A stretch of DNA of 64,000 bases from an uncultured Stenotrophomonas sp. (GTDB taxonomy: Bacteria; Pseudomonadota; Gammaproteobacteria; Xanthomonadales; Xanthomonadaceae): contig CAJYNG010000018.1 in the NCBI GenBank assembly GCA_913775725.1, forward strand, positions 62,001-126,000. Direction: 5' to 3'. Below the pieces are notes generated by a model. That model worked only from the letters and a program-made list of their open reading frames with translations. It was not told the origin of the DNA and made no database searches. Position numbers and translations under genes: made by a program. Positions within the stretch are counted from its first letter, which is position 1, and every line of letters starts with the position of its first letter. This document shows positions 46,101-56,526 of this stretch, one piece after another.

Positions 46101-46395
46101 GGTCCATCGAGAACTGCAGGATGATCGTCGACAGGCCCGCCGACGAATCCGAGGTCATCAACTCCAGCCCGGAAATCTGCCCGAACTGGCGCTCCAGCGG
46201 GGTGGTGACCAGCGAAGCCATGGTGGTGGCATTGGCACCGGGGTACTGGGTGGTGACCACCAGGCTGGGTGCATCGATTTCCGGCAGCGCCGACACCGGC
46301 AGCTTGCGGTAGCCCAGGATGCCGAGCAGCAACAGGCCCGCCATCAACAGCGAGGTGGCGATCGGGCGGCGGATGAAGATCGTCGAAAAGCCCAC
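43162..46395 (-). CDS. smeJ: RND efflux permease, MdtB/SmeJ-like
   Basis: 1077 residues. It starts MGFSTIFIRRPIATSLL and shows TTPLERQFGQISGL, VATGFVVDDAIVMIENI and LLIGIVKKNGIMMVDFA, the proton-relay motifs of the family. It is slightly longer than its partner, with a Ser/Thr/Gly/Asn-rich insert near 775-815 in a periplasmic loop. It lies 31 bases upstream of the second permease and 74 bases downstream of the adaptor. SmeIJK contributes to aminoglycoside, tetracycline and other resistance in S. maltophilia; the assignment rests on operon layout. Confidence 0.88.
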   Translation of the reverse strand: MGFSTIFIRRPIATSLLMAGLLLLGILGYRKLPVSALPEIDAPSLVVTTQYPGANATTMASLVTTPLERQFGQISGLELMTSDSSAGLSTIILQFSMDRDIDIAAQDVQAAIRQATLPSSLPYQPVYNRVNPADAAIVTLKLTSDTRPLRDVNNYADSILAQRLSQVQGVGLVSIAGNVRPAVRIQVNPAQLSNMGLTLEQLRSALTQANVNAPKGSLNGKTQSYSIGTNDQLASAAEYRDTIISYKNGRPVRLSDVAEVIDGVENDQLAAWADGKPAVLLEVRRQPGANIVQTVERIRAILPQLQGVLPADVHLEIFNDRTETIRASVHEVQFTLILTIGLVVAVIFVFLRRLWATIIPSVAVPLSLAGTFAVMAFAGMSLDNLSLMALVVATGFVVDDAIVMIENIVRYIEQGKSGKEAAEIGARQIGFTVLSLTVSLVAVFLPLLLMPGVTGRLFHEFAWVLSIAVVLSMLISLTLTPMMCAYLLKPDALPEGEDAHERAAAAGKQNLWTRTVGLYEHSLDWVLGHQRLTLAVAGAALVLTVLLYVLIPKGLLPEQDTGLITGVVQADQNIAFPQMEQRTKQVAEALRHDPDVTGVSAFIGAGSMNPTLNQGQLSIVLKERSQRDGLDQILPRLQKAVAGIPGVALYLKPVQDVTLDTRVAATEYQYSLSDVDSATVATQATRLTEALRKRPELADVDNNLSNQGRALELNIDRDKASVLGVPMQTIDDTLYDAFGQRQISTIFTELNQYRVVLEVAPEFRTSTALMEQLAVASNGAGALTGTNATSFGQVTSSNSSTATGIGAQNTGITVGAGNIIPLSALAEGKVSSAPLLVSHQQQLPAVTVSFNVAPGYSLSEAVRAIQETKDSLDMPTHLHAEFIGKAAEFTGSQTDVVWLLLASLVVIYIVLGVLYESYIHPITIISTLPPAGVGALLALMLCGLSLSVDGIVGIVLLIGIVKKNGIMMVDFAIEARRAGANAHEAIRRACLLRFRPIMMTTAAAMLGALPLALGTGIGSELRRPLGIAIVGGLLLSQLVTLYTTPVIYLYMERFSEWLARRREQRALRDGSLQEPQA

Positions 46396-46469
46396 GGACT
46401 GATCCTTGCTGGCACTTCAATGTCGGCGCCGGCAGGTGTGCCGGCGCGAGGGAGAACTGTGGCCTGCGC

Positions 46470-47714
46470 TCAGCGCGGGCCACCACCGCGACGGCCACTG
46501 CCGGCACCGTTCTTCTGCTCGGCCGCCTTCAGTTCGGCCTCGGTCGGCGCGGCCGGGGTCTCGCCCGGCTTCAGCGCGTTGACCTTGCTGCCCGGCTTCA
46601 GGCGGAACTGGCCTTCACTGACCACCCGCTCGCCGCCCTTCAGGCCTTCGGCGATCTGCACCTGGCTGTCGCCCACTTCCACGCCGCTGCGCACGGTCTG
46701 CATCTTCACCGTGTTGTCGCCCTGCACGACGTAGACGTACTCGCCATCCGGGCCACGCAGCACGGCCTGGGTCGGGATGACCACGCCACCGGCGATCGTG
46801 CGCAGCTGCATGCGCACGTTGACGAACTGGCCCGGCCACAGGCCGTTGTCGGTGTTGTCGAACAGGGCGCGGGCCTTGAACGTGCCGCTGTCGGCACTGA
46901 TCAGGTTGTCGACCACATCGAGCTTGCCATCACCTGACAACACGTGCGAGTCGGCGCGGTCCAGCGCCGCCACCGGTACCGCACCGGCGGCCTGCGCCTG
47001 GCGTACATCGCCGAGCTGGCGCTCGGGCAGGTTGAACAGCACGTGGATCGGATGGATCTGGGTCAGGGTGACCAGCGCGGTACCGGCGTTGACCACGTTG
47101 CCGGCGTCGACTGCGCGGATGCCGGCGATGCCGGAGATCGGTGCGGTGACCTTGGTGTACTGCAGCTGCACCTGTGCCGAGCGCATGCTGGCCTCGTTCG
47201 CCGCGACTGCGCTTTCGTACTGTGCCACTTGGTTTCGCTGTGTATCCAGGTCGGTCTTGGCGACGTACTGGCGATACTCCGGCGCGTTCGAGCGCTGGAA
47301 GTTGGAGCGCGCGGTGGCCAGCAGGGCTTCGTTCTGGCGCTTGGCCGCGGCGGCCTGGTCGTAACTCGCCTGGGCGGTGCGCGGGTCGATCACCGCCAGC
47401 ACATCCCCCTGCTTCACTTCCTGGCCTTCGCGGAAATTGAGGCTCATCAGCTGGCCGCCGACCTGCGGACTGACCGTAACGGTGTTCATCGCGGTCACCG
47501 TGCCCAGCGCGCTGGCATATACCGGCACATCTTGGCGCGTAGCGTCGACCACGGTGACCGGTACCGGGCCGGCATCCGGATCTTCGCCGCCCTGGCGCGC
47601 GCCCGCAGCGGGTTTTCCAGCCTTGTCCTTGCCTCCGCCGACGACGCGCAGGCCAACCACGGCCAGCACCAGTACCGCCACGACCAGCAGCACGATCTTC
47701 CAAACACGTGACAT
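46470..47714 (-). CDS. smeI: RND efflux membrane fusion protein, MdtA/SmeI-like
   Basis: 414 residues. One N-terminal membrane helix (VWKIVLLVVAVLVLAVVGL), then a lipoyl half-motif (TVSPQVGGQLMSLNFREGQ), a coiled-coil hairpin (about 130-195), the second half-motif (TKVTAPISGIAGIRAVDAG) and a beta-barrel. The C-terminus is basic and Gly-rich. It links the inner-membrane permeases to an outer-membrane channel. It is the first gene of the operon and diverges from the amidohydrolase; no local regulator gene is present. Confidence 0.9.
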   Translation of the reverse strand: MSRVWKIVLLVVAVLVLAVVGLRVVGGGKDKAGKPAAGARQGGEDPDAGPVPVTVVDATRQDVPVYASALGTVTAMNTVTVSPQVGGQLMSLNFREGQEVKQGDVLAVIDPRTAQASYDQAAAAKRQNEALLATARSNFQRSNAPEYRQYVAKTDLDTQRNQVAQYESAVAANEASMRSAQVQLQYTKVTAPISGIAGIRAVDAGNVVNAGTALVTLTQIHPIHVLFNLPERQLGDVRQAQAAGAVPVAALDRADSHVLSGDGKLDVVDNLISADSGTFKARALFDNTDNGLWPGQFVNVRMQLRTIAGGVVIPTQAVLRGPDGEYVYVVQGDNTVKMQTVRSGVEVGDSQVQIAEGLKGGERVVSEGQFRLKPGSKVNALKPGETPAAPTEAELKAAEQKNGAGSGRRGGGPR

Positions 47715-47901
47715 TACGAGGACTCCAAGTGGGCTGGACCGGGCGGTGCCCGGGTTGGCAATGCGCAAAGCATACCTGTGCCACATCACGTTTCCTGCAT
47801 GACGGATGGGACGGGCGCTAAGACCGGATCCGGCCGCGGAGGTTCCCGTGGCGGCGGCGTTGCCCTACATTCAGCTGGAACCCCCTGCCGTGGAGATCGC
47901 G

Positions 47902-49221
47902 ATGCGCCGTTCGCTGTTGCTGTCCGCCCTGCTGCTGGCCCTGCCGGCCCTTGCCCATGCCCAGGACGGGCAACGCCCCGAAGTGACCGCCGCCGCCCAG
48001 CGCCTGCAGGCCAAGGTGGTCGAATGGCGCCGTGACTTCCATCAGCACCCGGAGCTGTCCAACCGCGAGGTGCGAACCTCGGCCGAGGTCGCCAAGCGCC
48101 TGCGTGCGATGGGCCTGAAGCCGAAGACCGGCATCGCCCACCATGGCGTGGTGGCGATCATCGAAGGCGGCAGGCCGGGGCCGAAGATCGCCCTGCGTGC
48201 GGACATGGACGCGCTGCCGGTGACCGAGCAGACCGGCCTGCCGTTCGCCTCGAAAGCCACCGACCAGTACCGCGGGCAGACCGTGGGCGTGATGCACGCC
48301 TGCGGTCACGACGCGCATACCGCCACCCTGCTCGGGGTGGCCGAAGCGCTGGTGTCGATGAAGAAGGACCTGCCGGGCCAGGTGATGCTGATCTTCCAGC
48401 CGGCCGAGGAAGGCGCGCCGCCGCCGGAAGAAGGTGGTGCCGCGCTGATGCTGAAGGAAGGGCTGTTCGCCGACTTCAAGCCGGAAGCCGTGTTCGGCCT
48501 GCATGTGTTCTCCAGCGTGCAGGCAGGCCAGATCGCAGTGCGCGGTGGTCCGCTGATGGCTGCGTCGGACCGCTTCGGGATCAAGGTGATCGGTCGCCAG
48601 ACGCACGGTTCCGCACCGTGGAACGGCATTGACCCGATCGTCGCCACCGCCGATCTGGTCGGCACCGCGCAAACCATCGTCAGCCGCCGTGCCAACCTGT
48701 CCAAGCAGCCGGCGGTGCTGACCTTCGGCGCGATCAATGGCGGCATCCGCTACAACATCATTCCCGATGAAGTGGAGATGGTCGGCACCATCCGCACCTT
48801 CGACGAAGGCATGCGCCAGCAGATCTTCGCCGACCTGCGCAACGTGGCCGAGCACACCGCCGCCGCGCATGGCGCCAAGGCGGTGACCGAGATCTACGAG
48901 GCTGACGGCAATCCGGCCACGGTGAACAACCCGGCACTGACCGCGAAGATGCTGCCGAGCCTGCAGGCGGTGGTGGGCAAGGACAACGTCTACGAGCCGC
49001 CGCTGCAGATGGGTGCGGAGGATTTCTCGCTGTACGCGAAGGAAGTGCCGGGCATGTTCTTCTTCGTCGGCTCCACCAGCGTGGGCATCGACCCGGCGAC
49101 GGCGCCGGCGAACCATTCGCCGAAGTTCCTGCTGGATGAGAAGGCGCTGGACGTGGGGTTGCGCGCGCTGCTGCAGGTGAGCCTGGATTACCTGCACGGT
49201 GCCGGCACTCCTGCGGGGTGA
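47902..49221 (+). CDS. M20-family amidohydrolase with signal peptide
   Basis: 439 residues. A Sec signal peptide (ends ALAHAQ) suggests a periplasmic enzyme. The peptidase M20D pattern is clear: WRRDFHQHPELSNRE, ALRADMDALPV, MHACGHDAHTA, FQPAEEG and the final MGAEDFSLY. These bind one or two zinc ions. Family members remove acyl groups from amino acids (hippurate or N-acyl-amino acid hydrolases). GGAG seven bases upstream fixes the start. A 0.5-kb composite repeat starts 8 bases after the stop. Confidence 0.9.
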   Translation: MRRSLLLSALLLALPALAHAQDGQRPEVTAAAQRLQAKVVEWRRDFHQHPELSNREVRTSAEVAKRLRAMGLKPKTGIAHHGVVAIIEGGRPGPKIALRADMDALPVTEQTGLPFASKATDQYRGQTVGVMHACGHDAHTATLLGVAEALVSMKKDLPGQVMLIFQPAEEGAPPPEEGGAALMLKEGLFADFKPEAVFGLHVFSSVQAGQIAVRGGPLMAASDRFGIKVIGRQTHGSAPWNGIDPIVATADLVGTAQTIVSRRANLSKQPAVLTFGAINGGIRYNIIPDEVEMVGTIRTFDEGMRQQIFADLRNVAEHTAAAHGAKAVTEIYEADGNPATVNNPALTAKMLPSLQAVVGKDNVYEPPLQMGAEDFSLYAKEVPGMFFFVGSTSVGIDPATAPANHSPKFLLDEKALDVGLRALLQVSLDYLHGAGTPAG

Positions 49222-49229
49222 AGGTTACC

Positions 49230-49733
49230 GGCAGGGCTTGCAGCCCTGCACCCGTAGAAGCCGGAGCAACGTCAACGTCAACGGCAAAAGCGGTGCTGGA
49301 TTTCTGCTGGTTGGGCGGGGCGGTGTGGGCCTGCAGGACACGCCGTAAACCCGTCCATGGGGGCTCGATGGCGCCATCCATGGCGCCAACGGTCCTGCAG
49401 GACCACACCGCCCAGCCCCCGACAGGTTCACGCGGCTGTTGGTAGGTGTCGACCTTGGTCGACACGGGCAGACATCCGGAATGTCTGAAGGATTGGCTTT
49501 TGATTTTGATTTTGATTTTTCTGATCTTTCCCGTGGTGGTGGCTGCGTGCAGGGAACTGTCAGGGGCCGGGTGGGTAGGCGGGGCGGGGGTGTCCGCGGC
49601 ATGGATGCCGCGGCCAAGCCCCCAAGGACGGGTTTACGGCGTCCCCCGGCCCGCCTACCCACCCGGCCAAGCCGATAGACCGCCTTCCACGACCAACCAA
49701 CACAACCACCACGGAGGGGCTCCGCCGTTGGCC
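49230..49733. repeat. Composite inverted-repeat element, copy B
   Basis: About 500 bases without a plausible gene. In order: hairpin GCAGGGC/GCCCTGC (near 49231-49250), a 22-bp inverted repeat with one mismatch (49318-49339 with 49392-49413), GTAG palindrome (49442-49465), hairpin at 49469-49488, T-rich tract (49496-49528), a perfect 19-bp stem (49565-49583 with 49650-49668) enclosing CCGCGGCAT/ATGCCGCGG. Arms 49340-49365 and 49616-49640 pair over nearly 300 bases. It follows the same plan as 30717-31247. Confidence 0.85.
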
Positions 49734-49776
49734 GACCCGGCCGAAGGCCCGCCCTCCGCGCGATACAATGACCCCC

Positions 49777-50595
49777 ATGAACACCCCACAGGATTCCAGC
49801 CTCGGTCGCGAGGTCAGTTACCCGTCGCAGTACGATCCCGGCCTGCTGTTTCCCATCCCCCGCAGCGGCGCCCGCGCCGAGATCGGCCTCGACGACGCCG
49901 CGCTGCCGTTCGTCGGCCACGACCGCTGGCACGCCTTCGAGCTGAGCTGGCTCGACCCGCGTGGCAAGCCGCAGGTCGCCGTCGCCACCGTGCAGGTGCC
50001 GTGCACCTCGCCGCGGTTGATCGAATCGAAGTCGTTCAAGCTGTACCTGAACTCCCTCAACAGCACCCGCATCGACAGCGCCGAGGCACTGCGCGCGCGT
50101 CTGGTGGCGGATCTATCGGCCTGCGCCGGTGCGCCGGTCCAGGTCGAGTTCGGCCTGCCGGGCCTGCGTGAGACGCCGCTCGGTGAATCCATCGACGGGC
50201 TGGACGTGGAGATCGACTGCTACGGTCCGCCGCAGGCGGACTTCCTGGCCGCCGAGGCGGGCGAGGTGGTGGAGGAGACCCTGGTCTCGTCGCTGCTGAA
50301 GTCCAACTGCCCGGTCACCGGCCAGCCGGACTGGGCCACGGTCAGCCTGCGTTACCGCGGGCCGAAGATCGACCGCGCCGGCCTGTTGCGTTATCTGGTC
50401 AGCTACCGCGAACACGCCGAGTTCCACGAGCAGTGCGTTGAGCGGATCTTCAGCGAGGTGTCTTCGCGCTGCCAGCCGCAATGGCTGGAAGTGGAGGCCC
50501 GCTATACCCGCCGTGGCGGCCTGGACATCAACCCATGGCGTGCCAGCCCCGGCATCGCCGCCCCGGCTGCGACCTACCGCGAACTGCGGCAATAA
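49777..50595 (+). CDS. queF: NADPH-dependent 7-cyano-7-deazaguanine reductase
   Basis: 272 residues, the long (type II, two-domain) form. It reduces preQ0 to preQ1 in queuosine synthesis. The NADPH motif [13 protein letters not shown] and the active-site Cys in [14 protein letters not shown] are present, followed by [10 protein letters not shown]. An ATG three codons upstream at 49768 is also possible. No other queuosine gene is adjacent. Short palindromes follow the stop. Confidence 0.95.
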   Translation: MNTPQDSSLGREVSYPSQYDPGLLFPIPRSGARAEIGLDDAALPFVGHDRWHAFELSWLDPRGKPQVAVATVQVPCTSPRLIESKSFKLYLNSLNSTRIDSAEALRARLVADLSACAGAPVQVEFGLPGLRETPLGESIDGLDVEIDCYGPPQADFLAAEAGEVVEETLVSSLLKSNCPVTGQPDWATVSLRYRGPKIDRAGLLRYLVSYREHAEFHEQCVERIFSEVSSRCQPQWLEVEARYTRRGGLDINPWRASPGIAAPAATYRELRQ

Positions 50596-50599
50596 CCGC

Positions 50600-50736
50600 C
50601 GCAGGCGGTTGCCCGTTGTGCCGGGCCATGCCCGGTGGGCGCCGGCCAAGGCCGGATCCCCCTGGCACAGCCGGCCAGCGGCTGGCACGACCGGACACCG
50701 ACCCTCCCGATTGTTCAGCCGCCCCCGGGGGCGGCT
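50600..50736. repeat. Run of short palindromes after queF
   Basis: CCGCC/GGCGG, GCCGGGC/GCCCGG, GCCGGCC/GGCCGG and an AGCCGGCC/GGCTGG palindrome follow one another, then AGCCGCC/GGCGGCT at 50717-50736. Individual members lack a GTAG head, so they may be decayed SMAG-like copies; the last may act as a terminator. Confidence 0.55.
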
Positions 50737-50813
50737 TCACATCTGCACCATCCCCATTTAACAACCTCCATGGCACCGTGCGAACCACGTAGTCATGCAG
50801 ACGGGAGTTGTGG

Positions 50814-51107
50814 ATGAGTACCGAGAAGAAAGCCGATTTCTCCGGCGTCAGTGGCAGTGTCGACAGTACCGCCGAGCAGGTGCCGAAGGCGGACTTCTCC
50901 GGCGTCAGCGCTTCGGTGGACAGCACCGCAGACGTTGTCAGCGGCGGCACCTATACCGTGCAGAAGGGTGACTCGCTGTCGAAGATCGCCAAGCAGCATC
51001 TGGGCGACGCCAATGCCTGGAAGAAGATCTTCGAAGCCAACCGCGATGTGCTTGATGACCCGGACAAGATTTTCCCGGGCCAGACCCTGAAACTGCCGCC
51101 GAAGTAA
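50814..51107 (+). CDS. Small LysM-domain protein
   Basis: 97 residues. The N-terminal half contains a tandem repeat, KADFSGVSGSVDSTAEQ and KADFSGVSASVDSTADV. The C-terminal half (about 48-97) is a LysM domain, YTVQKGDSLSKIAKQHLGD...IFPGQTLKLP, which binds peptidoglycan. No signal peptide is present. It resembles YgaU/Kbp without the BON domain. GGGAG precedes the ATG. It lies 43 bases before a lipoprotein gene. Confidence 0.9.
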   Translation: MSTEKKADFSGVSGSVDSTAEQVPKADFSGVSASVDSTADVVSGGTYTVQKGDSLSKIAKQHLGDANAWKKIFEANRDVLDDPDKIFPGQTLKLPPK

Positions 51108-51150
51108 GCCGGCCGAACGCCGTCCGACAAATCCCTGGGAGGAACCCCGA

Positions 51151-51663
51151 ATGATCAAGACCACCCCGCTCCAGACCGCCCTGATCGCCGCCCTGCTGGG
51201 CAGCGTTGCCCTGGTCGGTTGCAAGAAGAAAGAAGAGTCGACCGACAGCAACGCCGCTCCGGCAGCGACCGCTCCGGCCGAACCGGCAGCACCTGCACCG
51301 ATGACCGGCGCACCGCCGCCGATGGCCGAAGCCGCTGCAGTCAGCGTCTCGGCGGTCACCGTCGGCAAGACCGCAGCCGCCGACAAGTCGGTTGCGACGA
51401 CGGCATTGTTCGCACCGAAGGATGACGTCATCGTCTCGGTCAAGACCGACGGTGCCGCCAACAACGTCACCGTTGGCGCGAAGCTGACCTACCAGGACGG
51501 CCAGGTGGCCGGCGAACAGAACGCCACCCTGAACACCAGCGGTGCGGAAACCACCAACGTCACCTTCAAGAATGCAAAGGGCTGGCCGGCCGGCAAGTAC
51601 CGCGCCGAGGTCACCGTCGATGGCAAGGCGGCTGGAACGCCGCAGGAGTTCGAGGTCAAGTAA
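51151..51663 (+). CDS. Lipoprotein of unknown function
   Basis: 170 residues. The signal peptide ends in the lipobox LVGC, followed by KKK and an Ala/Pro-rich linker (about 30-68), then a beta-rich domain (75-170) with repeated VSV and VTVDGK strands, like an Ig-type fold. I do not recognise the family. GGGAGGAA gives a strong ribosome binding site. It is probably cotranscribed with the LysM gene and ends at a strong terminator. Confidence 0.85.
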   Translation: MIKTTPLQTALIAALLGSVALVGCKKKEESTDSNAAPAATAPAEPAAPAPMTGAPPPMAEAAAVSVSAVTVGKTAAADKSVATTALFAPKDDVIVSVKTDGAANNVTVGAKLTYQDGQVAGEQNATLNTSGAETTNVTFKNAKGWPAGKYRAEVTVDGKAAGTPQEFEVK

Positions 51664-51698
51664 GTCCTGCCGACTCTCTCCCGGCAGGGCTCACGATG

Positions 51699-51727
51699 GA
51701 CGCAGCCGCGAGGCTGCGTCCTTTTTT
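51699..51727 (+). terminator. Intrinsic terminator after the lipoprotein gene
   Basis: GACGCAGCC, loop GCGA, GGCTGCGTC, followed by CTTTTTT. Confidence 0.9.
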
Positions 51728-51747
51728 ATTGGACGGCGGTTGGCCCC

Positions 51748-51809
51748 ATCCACGCATGGTGTGGATCTACTGACAGCCGGGCCGCGCTTCATCCACGCCA
51801 TGCATGGAT
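51748..51809. repeat. Two ATCCACGC-type palindromes upstream of icd
   Basis: The first (minus strand) has GTAG at 51770-51767 and stem ATCCACGC/GTGTGGAT. The second, 51791-51809, has the stem ATCCAcGC/GCaTGGAT without a GTAG head. The remaining bases to the icd start are GC-rich with a small hairpin near 51936-51956; no promoter is obvious. Confidence 0.7.
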
Positions 51810-51873
51810 GGATCACAGCGTTGCCGCCGTGCAGTACCGCCGCGTATGGCACGGCTTTGCCCCGCGCGGCTGA

Positions 51874-54249
<2,376 letters not shown>

Positions 54250-54276
54250 TTCATCGCCGTTCGGTCGTGACACCGG

Positions 54277-54305
54277 AACCCGCGCTTCGGCGCGGGTTTC
54301 TTTTT
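54277..54305 (+). terminator. Intrinsic terminator of icd
   Basis: AACCCGCGC, loop TTCG, GCGCGGGTT, followed by TCTTTTT. Confidence 0.9.
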
Positions 54306-54310
54306 GGGCT

Positions 54311-54355
54311 CTGGGGTCAGATCCCTTTTGCCATGCAAAAGGGATCTGACCCCAG
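54311..54355. repeat. Perfect 21-bp hairpin after icd
   Basis: 54311-54331 and 54335-54355 are exact reverse complements around loop CAT. The arms contain GGGGTCAGATCCCTTTT. It lies six bases after the icd terminator. A degenerate relative is at 19967-20004. The 202 bases to the next gene hold nothing I can identify. Confidence 0.75.
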
Positions 54356-54557
54356 GCGATGAAACCGCGACATCCGTCGGCTGTCGGAATGCCGTCAAAG
54401 GGGCATGAAACTTGCCCGCGATGGCCGTCGCAGAAACGATCGGACACCGTCTGCAACTGCCTTCGATCTGAGCAGTCGATCACGACGGCCGCCGCTGGCG
54501 ATGCCCTAGCCTTGGCGACGCGAGGCCACCGGGGAGGTGGCCGCACGGGGAACACGG

Positions 54558-55523
54558 ATGGCACGCGTGCTGGTAGTGGGAACCGACATCCAGGGCGAGC
54601 AGGCCCTGCTGCAGCGGCTGCGCGTGGCATCGGCCCTGCCGGACGGCCAGATCCGCCGCAGCCAGGACCTGGACGATTGCGATCTGCTGGTCATCCGCGA
54701 TACGCCGGCGCTGCGCAACGCGGCCCAGCGCATGCGCCAGCAGCGTCCGCGACTGCAGTGCTGGATCGAGGACATCGGCGGCCAGCTGCGTGATGGCGAC
54801 GGACACCAGGATGTGCTCGACGATGGTGCCATCGGCCGCGCGCTGCGCCGCATGCAGTTGGCACCGGAGCCGATTGCCATGCACGCACCCGCACCGATCC
54901 GCCTGGCCGATGGTGCACACGCCATCACCCGCCTGCTGCGCGAGCGGCTGCCTTCGAGGCAAGGGCAGGCATTATTGAGTGATGCGGGCGAGCCTCTGCT
55001 GCTGATGGACCTGGAGCATGACCAGGCCGTGCTGCTGCAGGAACCCGCGAGCGCGCTGGTGGAGCGTCTGGCCGATGCCTTCGAACGCCTGCAACTGGAT
55101 GCGCTGACGCCGGCACGCCTGCAGGCGCTGGCCGGCGAGCGGCCACGCCAACCACTGCGGCCGCTGCTGTGGCAGTGGGCACAACGCAGCCGCCATTGGC
55201 AGGCATTGGACGAACGCCTGCGTGGCGCCTCGGTGAAGCTGCTGCGCTGGCCCGACTTCCGCGTACTGGGCCACGACCATGATGGCTTCCGCCTGTGTTC
55301 GCTGCTGCTCAAGCGCGCGTGCACGGTTGACGAGTGCGCGATGCTGCTTGAGTTGCCGGCTGCGGCGGTGCGCGATTTCATCCATGCCGCCTACCTGTGT
55401 GGCTACGCGCAATTGCAGAGCGCCCCTGTGACACCGATGACGGCAGTACGCAGCAATGGCACCGACAACGGTCTGCTTGCCCGACTGTGGCGGCACCTGC
55501 GCGGGAGCGAACGCAATGCGTGA
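54558..55523 (+). CDS. Unrecognised protein, first gene of a GTPase/roadblock operon
   Basis: 321 residues. I do not recognise it. The N-terminus (RVLVVGTDIQGEQALLQRLRVA) looks like the first strand of a receiver-type fold but lacks clear phosphorylation residues. The C-terminal 60 residues (SLLLKRACTVDECAMLLELPAAAVRDFIHAAYLCG) look like a winged-helix or helix-turn-helix. Leu- and Arg-rich overall. The start at 54558 (MARVLVV) follows AACACGG without a strong site. It overlaps the GTPase gene by eight bases, so it is translated with it and probably acts in the same complex. Confidence 0.7.
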   Translation: MARVLVVGTDIQGEQALLQRLRVASALPDGQIRRSQDLDDCDLLVIRDTPALRNAAQRMRQQRPRLQCWIEDIGGQLRDGDGHQDVLDDGAIGRALRRMQLAPEPIAMHAPAPIRLADGAHAITRLLRERLPSRQGQALLSDAGEPLLLMDLEHDQAVLLQEPASALVERLADAFERLQLDALTPARLQALAGERPRQPLRPLLWQWAQRSRHWQALDERLRGASVKLLRWPDFRVLGHDHDGFRLCSLLLKRACTVDECAMLLELPAAAVRDFIHAAYLCGYAQLQSAPVTPMTAVRSNGTDNGLLARLWRHLRGSERNA

Positions 55524-56064
55524 GCACAAGGTGGTCGTGCTGGGTGGCATGGGCAGCGGCAAGTCGACCCTGGTGCGCAGCATCGCGGCCGGTGCGGTGA
55601 TCGACACCGATGTGGCCAACAGTGATCGCCTCGGCGCCGACAAGGCCTCCACCACCGTCGCGCTGGACTACGCAGACATCGACCTGCCCAACGGCGAGCG
55701 CCTGCGTCTCTATGGAACGCCCGGCCAGCAGCGCTTTGATTTCCTGTGGCCGATCCTGCTGCAGGGAGCACGTGGCGCGGTGCTGCTGCTGGATGCGCGC
55801 CGTGCCGGGTTGGCTACCGAACTGGAGGACTACCTGCAGGTGCTGCGGCCGTTCGCGTCGTCATTGGCGCTGGTGGTGGCGGTCACCCATCTCGACCAGG
55901 CGCCGCACGCTGTGCTGGATGACTGGGCCGCCCGTGCCTGCCTCGATGACCAGCCATTGCCGCTACTGGCCGTGGATGCCCGTGAGCGCGCACAGGGACT
56001 ACTGCTGATGGATGTATTGATGAGCGAAATGGAAGCGCACGCACTGGTGGCGGCGCATGGCTGA
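55516..56064 (+). CDS. Small GTPase-like protein (MglA/CvnD type)
   Basis: 182 residues. The P-loop is GGMGSGKST, switch II region LYGTPGQQRFDFLWPIL, and the base-recognition motif is THLD instead of the usual NKxD. The GTPGQxRF pattern is that of bacterial conservon (CvnD) GTPases, which pair with roadblock proteins, rather than MglA. Lack of the Asn makes nucleotide specificity uncertain. It overlaps the genes on both sides and is followed by two roadblock-domain genes. Confidence 0.85.
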   Translation: MREHKVVVLGGMGSGKSTLVRSIAAGAVIDTDVANSDRLGADKASTTVALDYADIDLPNGERLRLYGTPGQQRFDFLWPILLQGARGAVLLLDARRAGLATELEDYLQVLRPFASSLALVVAVTHLDQAPHAVLDDWAARACLDDQPLPLLAVDARERAQGLLLMDVLMSEMEAHALVAAHG

Positions 56065-56473
56065 CGGGCAGATGGCGGTACTGCCCGATGCCGGCCAGCG
56101 TGAGCGCCTGCAGCCCCTGCTGCAGGACCTGCAGCAGCGGGTGGAAGGCGTGCGCACGGTGGTGCTGGCCAGCGTCGATGGCTTTGCCCTGGTCAGCGCC
56201 GGTGCCGAAGGGCGCGGCGAACGGCTGGCCGCGATGACCAGCGCGATGCTGGCGCTGGCCGCAGCGGTCGGGCGCGAACTGGTGCTTGGGGATCTGCAGA
56301 CGCTGATGCTGGAGGCCGCAGGCGGCAAGGTGCTGATGCTGGCGATCCAGGCCGAGCGGCGCGCACCGCTGCTGCTGATGGCGGCCTGCGACCAGCGCAG
56401 CGTGATCGGCCAGGTGCTGTGGCAGAGCAGGGAATGTGGCCAGGCGATCCTGGCCGAACTCGGCGGATCGTGA
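56057..56473 (+). CDS. Roadblock/LC7-domain protein, longer paralogue
   Basis: 138 residues. The roadblock fold is read from VEGVRTVVLASVDGFALVSAG, RLAAMTSAMLALAAAVGREL, then strands LMLEAAGGKVLMLAI and LLLMAACDQ. Such proteins dimerise and act as GTPase-activating or scaffolding partners, as MglB does for MglA. It overlaps the GTPase gene by eight bases. The extra N-terminal 25 residues are unusual for the domain. Confidence 0.85.
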   Translation: MADGQMAVLPDAGQRERLQPLLQDLQQRVEGVRTVVLASVDGFALVSAGAEGRGERLAAMTSAMLALAAAVGRELVLGDLQTLMLEAAGGKVLMLAIQAERRAPLLLMAACDQRSVIGQVLWQSRECGQAILAELGGS

Positions 56474-56526
56474 GCCCGGCCGCAGGGGAACGAGGGGCTC
56501 GAACCAACATCGACAAGGGGTGTGAC

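Noticed and set aside
40008..47714. Missing outer-membrane channel as a sign of a truncated efflux operon
   Set aside because: SmeIJK and MdtABC operons normally lack their own channel and use a shared TolC.
50600..50736. CRISPR-like repeat array
   Set aside because: The palindromes differ in sequence and spacing and there are no constant-length spacers or cas genes.
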